DNA from: Leucobacter komagatae
GTDB taxonomy: Bacteria; Actinomycetota; Actinomycetes; Actinomycetales; Microbacteriaceae
Assembly: GCF_000834055.1 (NCBI RefSeq)
Contig: NZ_JXSQ01000003.1
Span: 1-64,000 of the forward strand
Direction: 5' to 3'
DNA: 64,000 nt
Part shown: one piece after another, positions 59,125 to 64,000 of the stretch
Layout: the number at the start of each line of letters is the position of its first letter
Position numbering within the stretch: position 1 is the stretch's first letter
Translations under genes and position numbers: made by a program
The notes under the pieces: generated by a model
Database searches by the model: none
The model's input: the letters and a program-made list of their open reading frames with translations, nothing else
Told to the model about the DNA's origin: nothing

Positions 59125-60179
59125 ACACCCAACACAACGTCGTTGATTTCGGCAGGCGTGAGTTCCGCGTCGAAGCCAGCCGCTTCGCATTCGCCGTCCG
59201 CGCCCGCAGCGTGTGGGTGAGTATCGCGCTCGTCGCCGTCATCATCGTCTTCGGCGTGACCTCCATGACAATCGGGGCGTATGACGTGAGTTTCGGCGAG
59301 GTACTGCGCGCGCTCTTCGACCCAACCACCGACCCAGACACGCGACAGGTCGTCTTCGAGTGGCGCTTCCCGCGCGTCCTCTTCGCGATCCTCTGCGGCG
59401 GCGCGCTCGCGCTCTCCGGCGGCATCTTCCAGTCGCTCACCCGCAATCCGCTCGGCTCGCCAGACATCATCGGCTTCGGTGTTGGCGCGCAGTTCGGCGT
59501 GACCCTCATGATGGTCGCGCTCGGTCTGAACACCTACATGTACAAGGCGGCAGGAGCCCTCGTTGGCGGTCTCATCACCGCGCTGCTCGTCTACGTGCTC
59601 GCGATGAAACGCACCGTTTCCTCGTTCCGGCTCATCATCGTCGGCATCGGCGTCTCCGCAGGTCTCGGCTCGCTCACCTCGTGGATCCTCATCTCGGTGA
59701 GCGTCGAAAAGGCGATGATGGCGGCGACCTGGGGTGCCGGATCGCTCGCATCGCTCGGCTTCGACCAGCTCCTCCCCGCCGCCGGGGTGTTCGTGCTCGT
59801 CGCCCTCGCGGCGCTGCCGCTCAACCGCACGCTGCCCGTGCTCGAGATGGGTGACGACGCCGCAACGGCGCTCGGCGTGCACACGGGGCGCACCCGCTTC
59901 ACCGCGATGGTGCTCGGCGTCGCGCTCGTCGCCCTCGTGACCGCCGCCGCCGGCCCGATCTCGTTCATCGCGCTCGCGGCCCCCCAAATCAGTCAGCGGC
60001 TGCTGCGCACCAACACCCCAATGGGGACAGTGCCGCTCATGCTCACCGGGTCGGCGCTCGTCGTCGTTTCTGACACCGTCGCGCAGTTCATGATGGTGCC
60101 AGTTGGCGTCGTCACCGTATCCGTCGGCGGGCTGTATCTCGCCTGGCTGCTTGCCACACAGTACGCGCGCCGCGCGTGA
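59121..60179 (+). CDS. Iron-siderophore ABC permease (FecCD family), second
   Basis: This 352-residue protein starts at GTG 59121 with a 4-nt overlap with the first permease. It has eight to ten membrane segments, with WRFPRVLFAILCGGALALSG, QSLTRNPLGSPDIIGFGVGA and GPISFIALAAPQISQRL as family signatures. It is the partner of the permease at 58051 in a heterodimeric channel. Confidence 0.92.
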   Translation: MNTQHNVVDFGRREFRVEASRFAFAVRARSVWVSIALVAVIIVFGVTSMTIGAYDVSFGEVLRALFDPTTDPDTRQVVFEWRFPRVLFAILCGGALALSGGIFQSLTRNPLGSPDIIGFGVGAQFGVTLMMVALGLNTYMYKAAGALVGGLITALLVYVLAMKRTVSSFRLIIVGIGVSAGLGSLTSWILISVSVEKAMMAATWGAGSLASLGFDQLLPAAGVFVLVALAALPLNRTLPVLEMGDDAATALGVHTGRTRFTAMVLGVALVALVTAAAGPISFIALAAPQISQRLLRTNTPMGTVPLMLTGSALVVVSDTVAQFMMVPVGVVTVSVGGLYLAWLLATQYARRA

Positions 60180-60189
60180 AAGGAATGCT

Positions 60190-60978
60190 ATGACTGCCAC
60201 GCTCATCGCACGCGATGTTGCCCTCGGCTACAGCGACGAGCCCGTCATCAACGACCTCACACTCGAGGTGCCTGACGGTTCGTTCACGATCATCATCGGA
60301 CCGAATGCCTGCGGTAAGTCGACGCTGTTGCGCGGGCTCGCAAGGCTCCTCAAGCCGAGCGCCGGCAGCGTGCTGCTCGACGGCTCCGAGATCCACTCGC
60401 TGAAATCGAAGGAGGTTGCGAAGCGGCTCGGTCTGCTCCCGCAATCCTCGATCGCCCCCGACGGGATCACGGTCGCCGATCTCGTCTCGCGCGGCCGGTT
60501 TCCCCACCAGAACGCGATGCGCACCTGGAGCCGCGCCGACGAGGCCGCTGTCGCGGCAGCGATGGAGGCGACGGGCGTCACGGAGCTGTCGCGACGCCTT
60601 GTCGACGAGCTCTCGGGCGGGCAGCGGCAGCGGGTGTGGGTGGCGATGGCGCTCGCTCAGGAGACCGGGCACCTGCTGCTCGACGAGCCGACGACCTTCC
60701 TCGACATCGCACACCAGATCGATCTGCTTGAGCTGTTCGCAGGGTTGCACCGCGACGGCGCGACGCTTGTCGCCGTGCTCCACGACCTCAATCACGCTGC
60801 ACGCTACGCCTCGCACCTCGTAGCGATGCGCGAGGGCGAGATAGTCGCGCAGGGTGAGCCGCGCGAGATCATCACCGAGGAGATCGTCGAGGCGGTCTAC
60901 GACCTGCCGTGCAGGGTCATCACGGACCCGGTTTCTGGGACGCCGCTCGTGCTGCCGCTCGGCGGTAAGCGGCGGTAG
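60190..60978 (+). CDS. Iron-siderophore ABC transporter ATPase (FecE-like)
   Basis: This 262-residue ATPase starts at ATG 60190 with AAAGGA upstream. It has Walker A GPNACGKST, signature ELSGGQRQRVWVAMALAQE, Walker B LLLDEPTTFLD and H-switch LHDLNHAARYA. The ATPase completes the siderophore import operon (binding protein, two permeases, ATPase). Its 3' end overlaps a small minus-strand ORF by 59 nt. Confidence 0.93.
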   Translation: MTATLIARDVALGYSDEPVINDLTLEVPDGSFTIIIGPNACGKSTLLRGLARLLKPSAGSVLLDGSEIHSLKSKEVAKRLGLLPQSSIAPDGITVADLVSRGRFPHQNAMRTWSRADEAAVAAAMEATGVTELSRRLVDELSGGQRQRVWVAMALAQETGHLLLDEPTTFLDIAHQIDLLELFAGLHRDGATLVAVLHDLNHAARYASHLVAMREGEIVAQGEPREIITEEIVEAVYDLPCRVITDPVSGTPLVLPLGGKRR

Positions 60979-61108
60979 TGCCGCTGCTACTGGGGGCGAA
61001 GCGGCGCGCGCTCTTGCCGCGCTGGTGACGCCCCCAGGCCCCGCCGATGAGCCACAGCAGCACGCCGGTGACAAACGCACCTCCGCCGGCTACGTACATC
61101 CAGTCCAT
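60920..61108 (-). CDS. Possible small membrane protein (62 aa)
   Basis: The ORF from ATG 61108 (MDWMYVAGGG) encodes one membrane helix (AFVTGVLLWLIGGAWG) followed by a basic, Arg/Ala/Ser-rich tail. GGTGGAG is just upstream of the ATG. It overlaps the convergent ATPase gene by 59 nt. The same frame stays open far upstream inside the MFS gene as a shadow, but this local start looks independent. The existence of the gene is uncertain. Confidence 0.4.
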   Translation of the reverse strand: MDWMYVAGGGAFVTGVLLWLIGGAWGRHQRGKSARRFAPSSSGTTAAYRRAAARAASQKPGP

Positions 61109-61161
61109 GTCTCCACCGTATCCGCGGCACGGGCGCACTGAACACCCGCGCCGACAGATTG

Positions 61162-62622
61162 TCAGCGGACTCGGGGAGGGAGCGTGAGCGCGAATACGGC
61201 ACCAGCGACGCTCACGACCGCGCCGATCACGAACAGGGCGGAGAAGGATCCGAGCGTGCTCGCCCCGCTCGCTGCGACCGCGACGCTCGTGAGCACGGCC
61301 GTGGAGATCGGTGCCCCGAGCGCTGAGCCGACCGTGCGGAGCACGCCGTTCACACCGAGCGCCGCGGCGATCTCGTCGCGCGGTGCGAGGCCCGCGACGA
61401 GATCCGAGACGACAGCGAAGCCGATGCCGTTGCCGAGACCGACGAGCGAGAAGAACGCGACGATGGCCCACAGGCTGTCGGGCATGACGGCGATCCCGAT
61501 GCTGCCGATGCCCATCACGGAGAGCGCGAGCAACGCGGTGAGCTTCGAGCTCGTGCGTGCGATGAGCCAGGGGGCGAAGCGTCCGCCGAGGAACACGAGG
61601 ATCGCGCCTGGCAAGAGCGCGAGGCCCGTCTGCGTGACCGTGAATCCCTGACCGAAGCCGGCGGCCGGGTCTCCCTGTAGCAGCACGGGGAGGCCAACGT
61701 AGAACAGGTAGGGGATGAATCCGAGGAACAGGGTGAGCCCGTTCGTCACTGCGAGCGCAGGCCGCGCGAGCGTGCGCACGTCGATGAGCGGAGCCGCTGT
61801 GCGCCGCTCGACGAGCACGAGTGCTGTCAGCGCGACGGCGGCCAGCAGGAACAATCCGAGCACGGCTGCCGACGCCCAGCCCCAGGATGCGCCCTGCGAG
61901 ATCGCGAGTAGAAGCGCGAGCAGCCCGACTGTGAGCAGCGCGGTCCCCGGCCAGTCCGTGCGTGCGGCATGACCGCGCGTCGATGCCGGCACGAAGAACA
62001 GTACGAGCGCGATCGAGAGGACGCCCATCGCAGCACCGGCGACGAACAGGTAGTGCCACGACGTGTGCTCGACGATGACGCCGCCGATGACCAGCGCGGC
62101 ACCGGCGCCGAGGCCGAGCGTGCCGCTGAGCCAGCCTGTTGCGCTGCGCTGACGCTGACCGTCGGTGTGGCGGCGCACGATCGCGAGCGCGAGCGGGAAC
62201 GTCGCAGTGCTCGCACCCTGGAGTACGCGGCCGACGAGCAGCGCGGGGAGCGACCAGGCGAGTGCGGCGAGCACGCCGCCGGCTACGAAGATCGCGAGCG
62301 TGAGGAGCAGGATCCTCCTGTGCCCGTAGCGGTCGCCGAGGGATCCGAGGATAGGGGCCGCGACCGCGCCGCAGAGCAGGTAGCTCGTGAGTATCCATCC
62401 GGCGAGGGAGGCGTCGATGTCGAACTCGCGCATGAATGTCGGGAGCGCGGGAACGAGCAGCGTCTGCATCATCGAGAAGCCGAGCACCGCAATCGCGAGC
62501 GAGAAGACGAGGCCGCGCGACGTGGGCACGGGCCCTACCCTCTTGGGCGCAGGCTGGCGCGTGCCGCCGCCGACCGTTGGGGTGGGCGCGGTGCTGGGGG
62601 AGTGTGCTTGGGTGTTCTGCAT
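61162..62622 (-). CDS. MFS drug exporter, DHA2 (14-helix) type
   Basis: This 486-residue protein has about 14 hydrophobic segments. GSLGDRYGHRRILLLTLAIF is the MFS motif A and LLVGRVLQGASTATFPLALA is a DHA2-type motif B/C region. The N-terminal 35 residues are hydrophilic (Thr/Pro/Gln-rich). It is divergent from a TetR regulator, with an operator-like dyad between. Substrates of this class are diverse drugs, dyes and antibiotics. Confidence 0.9.
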   Translation of the reverse strand: MQNTQAHSPSTAPTPTVGGGTRQPAPKRVGPVPTSRGLVFSLAIAVLGFSMMQTLLVPALPTFMREFDIDASLAGWILTSYLLCGAVAAPILGSLGDRYGHRRILLLTLAIFVAGGVLAALAWSLPALLVGRVLQGASTATFPLALAIVRRHTDGQRQRSATGWLSGTLGLGAGAALVIGGVIVEHTSWHYLFVAGAAMGVLSIALVLFFVPASTRGHAARTDWPGTALLTVGLLALLLAISQGASWGWASAAVLGLFLLAAVALTALVLVERRTAAPLIDVRTLARPALAVTNGLTLFLGFIPYLFYVGLPVLLQGDPAAGFGQGFTVTQTGLALLPGAILVFLGGRFAPWLIARTSSKLTALLALSVMGIGSIGIAVMPDSLWAIVAFFSLVGLGNGIGFAVVSDLVAGLAPRDEIAAALGVNGVLRTVGSALGAPISTAVLTSVAVAASGASTLGSFSALFVIGAVVSVAGAVFALTLPPRVR

Positions 62623-62662
62623 GGCTGCTCAACTTCTCTTCGCGGGCAGCGACGCCCTTAGT

Positions 62663-62690
62663 TATCGGAACGGAATGCTTCGTTCCGATA
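62663..62690. promoter_or_regulatory. Candidate TetR operator: 10-bp inverted repeat
   Basis: TATCGGAACG (62663-62672) and CGTTCCGATA (62681-62690) are a perfect 10-bp inverted repeat with an 8-bp centre, in the 101-nt spacer between the exporter and tetR genes. This is typical of a TetR-family operator that controls both. Confidence 0.65.
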
Positions 62691-62723
62691 GAAGTGTATG
62701 GCAAATCGCGGTAGCTTGGAAGC

Positions 62724-63404
62724 GTGAGTTCCCCCGACACCGAAGCAGACGCGACACCGCTGCGCGGACGCGCCCGCGAGGCGCAGAGCAACGACGGCGC
62801 GATCCTGCGCGCAGCGCGCGAGGTGTTCAGCGAATGGGGGTGGGGTGCGCCCATGTCTGAGGTCGCTGCACGCGCGAACACCGGTGTCGCCAGCATCTAC
62901 CGCCGCTACCCAAGCAAGACCGAACTCGTCAACGCGATCCGCGTGATTGCGCTGGAAAAGATCTGCGAACTCGCCGAGGACTGCGCCGCGACGGCTGGCA
63001 CCAACGACAACCCTGCGTCTGCGGTCGAGCACTTCCTGCGCAGGCACATCTCCGAGGCAAACGGGCCCCTGATGCCGCTCCTCGGCAGGCGGGTGGGATC
63101 GACAGACGAGATCGACGCGCTCTCAGACAGGCTCGAGGTCGCGCTCGCCGCAGTCATCGCGATCGACCGCAGGCTGGGGCTCGCCCCAGACCATTACGGG
63201 CCTGGCGACCTCATGCTCACCGTCACCCACCTCAGGCCAGCGCTCACGCTCGACCGCGAACGGGCAAACGAGATCCACCTCCGCGAGCTCGACTATGTGC
63301 TCGCAGGCATCCGCGCGTTTGCTGCGAGCGGCGCGGAGCCCAGTGGCCGCGCCTCTGACTGGGACGAATGGCTGCGGATGAACAACGCAGATGAACGAGC
63401 ATAG
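62724..63404 (+). CDS. TetR-family repressor of the DHA2 exporter
   Basis: This 226-residue protein starts at GTG 62724 with GGAAG upstream. It has the TetR helix-turn-helix (MSEVAARANTGVASIYRRYP) near residues 40-60. The C-terminal domain is helical with no recognisable ligand motif. It lies divergent to the exporter, with the 10-bp dyad between, so it probably represses that gene and itself. The ligand would be an exported drug. Confidence 0.9.
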   Translation: MSSPDTEADATPLRGRAREAQSNDGAILRAAREVFSEWGWGAPMSEVAARANTGVASIYRRYPSKTELVNAIRVIALEKICELAEDCAATAGTNDNPASAVEHFLRRHISEANGPLMPLLGRRVGSTDEIDALSDRLEVALAAVIAIDRRLGLAPDHYGPGDLMLTVTHLRPALTLDRERANEIHLRELDYVLAGIRAFAASGAEPSGRASDWDEWLRMNNADERA

Positions 63405-63617
63405 CCATTCCTGTGAAGACGTCCAGTGTGGATATTGGAGATCAGTGTCGGGGTGAGGGGAAGCTTGCCCAGGCGTGAGGTCGCTGTCGACGTAACCCGG
63501 TAGTGTCCTGGCCTGCATCGCAGGCGTTGCTCGCAATGACAGGGGAGAAGCTTGACAACCAGTTGGTCGGCCACCGAAACTCGTCAGGGCGGACGCAGGG
63601 TTTCTCCGTTTCGCACA
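63405..63617. other. 213-nt spacer before the CshA-like gene
   Basis: A short GCCTGC-atc-GCAGGC hairpin (63511-63525) may end the tetR transcript. I see no other gene, RNA or clear promoter in this stretch. Confidence 0.4.
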
Positions 63618-64000
63618 GTGAGGAACAACCGGGGCTCGAAACTGAGTCGCCGCGCTCAGCGCGGCCGTAGCTCTCGTCGCGGGATCACTCGTCGTCGCTG
63701 CGCCACTGCTCACCCCCGACCCTGCGCAGGCGGTGTTCGCCGAGGGCGGCGAGGGCAAGTACCGCTCATCGATCGACTGGTTCTCCTTCGGGCAGGAGGG
63801 GCCGATCGTGCCAGCCGCGGACGGCACCGTGAGCTACTCGAACGACCGCGTCGTCGGGCACCACACGCTCCGCACCACCTGCACCATCGGCAACATCGTC
63901 GAGGCGGCACCCACGCCAGGCGCGCAGGCGCTGTCGACTTACCGCTCTGGCTGGTACCAGGGCGACGGACTCTCGCAGCTCTACAACATCGGCGGAGCTG
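63618..64000 (+). pseudogene. CshA-like fibrillar adhesin, N-terminal frameshift, 3' end outside window
   Basis: From GTG 63618 the protein starts MRNNRGSKLSRRAQR, a basic signal-peptide n-region. The hydrophobic core (VALVAGSLVVAAPLL) and cleavage site (DPAQA) follow only in the +1 frame. That frame has a TGA upstream and no start codon of its own. Removing one G near 63661-63664 restores a continuous signal peptide and mature domain (VFAEGGEGKYRSSIDWFSFG, TVSYSNDRVVGHHTLRTTCT). The mature part resembles the N-terminal region of CshA/CshB-type fibrillar adhesins, which carry many repeats and a wall anchor. Either a real frameshift or a sequencing error is possible. Confidence 0.6.

Noticed and set aside
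58521-60206. 561-residue minus-strand frame across the siderophore permeases
   Set aside because: It is antisense to two well-supported permease genes and is highly charged and low in hydrophobic residues, as expected for a shadow frame.
60920-62896. 658-residue minus-strand open frame
   Set aside because: It is the shadow of the DHA2 exporter in an out-of-phase frame, with Arg/His/Pro-rich composition typical of non-coding high-GC frames. Only its last 62 codons have an independent start and a membrane helix.

Overview
This is a high-GC window from an actinobacterial chromosome. The closest impression is Microbacteriaceae, possibly Leucobacter. The evidence is strong codon bias, many GTG starts, 1-8 nt gene overlaps, a gluABCD-type glutamate transporter, an FdxA/FprA electron-transfer pair, a DtxR/IdeR-type iron box and LPXTG-like surface proteins. 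The genus is an impression, not a demonstrated placement. I see no tRNA, rRNA, CRISPR array, transposase or phage gene.

Layout. 1-7718 is a carbohydrate locus. A minus-strand operon encodes a CUT1 sugar ABC transporter, a YjbQ-family protein, an FGGY kinase and a TIM-barrel epimerase that runs off the left edge. Divergent to it are a DeoR repressor and an archaeal-type triosephosphate-isomerase-like protein. 7715-15554 holds a BASS transporter, an ABC-F ribosome-protection-type protein with an unusual 5' leader, a type-B carboxylesterase, an MFS exporter with a divergent tandem-MerR (TioE-like) regulator, and an alpha/beta hydrolase. 15696-19814 has two paralogous wall-anchored beta-propeller proteins. 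20066-26725 joins a two-component system, an orphan TAXI binding lipoprotein and a glutamate ABC transporter. Phased CTCA repeats precede the transporter and suggest one sensory/uptake unit.

26837-33993: a frameshifted TSUP permease, a palindromic element, two CNNM/CBS proteins, and a SoxR locus. A textbook SoxR box in a 19-bp-spacer promoter drives ferredoxin, ferredoxin reductase, flavin reductase and possibly superoxide dismutase. 34288-39164 is a Van-like cell-wall cluster (D,D-peptidase, alanine racemase, D-Ala-D-Ala ligase, response regulator, sensor kinase).

39172-48598 is a second carbohydrate locus (ROK regulator, Gfo/Idh dehydrogenase, CUT2 ABC transporter with two permeases, two AP-endonuclease-2-type TIM barrels). 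It looks like the oxidise-then-eliminate pathways that act through 3-keto sugars. 48631-51277 is a thiolase/thioesterase pair with an HxlR regulator. 51363-53653 holds a small membrane protein, a CtaG-like protein and a DsbA-like thioredoxin. 53824-60978 is flavin and iron metabolism: RibB, a siderophore-interacting reductase, TetR and AraC regulators, and an iron-box-controlled siderophore ABC importer. 61162-63404 is a DHA2 exporter with its TetR regulator. The right edge carries the start of a CshA-like adhesin whose signal-peptide frame is broken.

The most interesting candidates are the TCS-TAXI-glutamate unit, the Van-like cluster, the two carbohydrate loci and the ABC-F leader.
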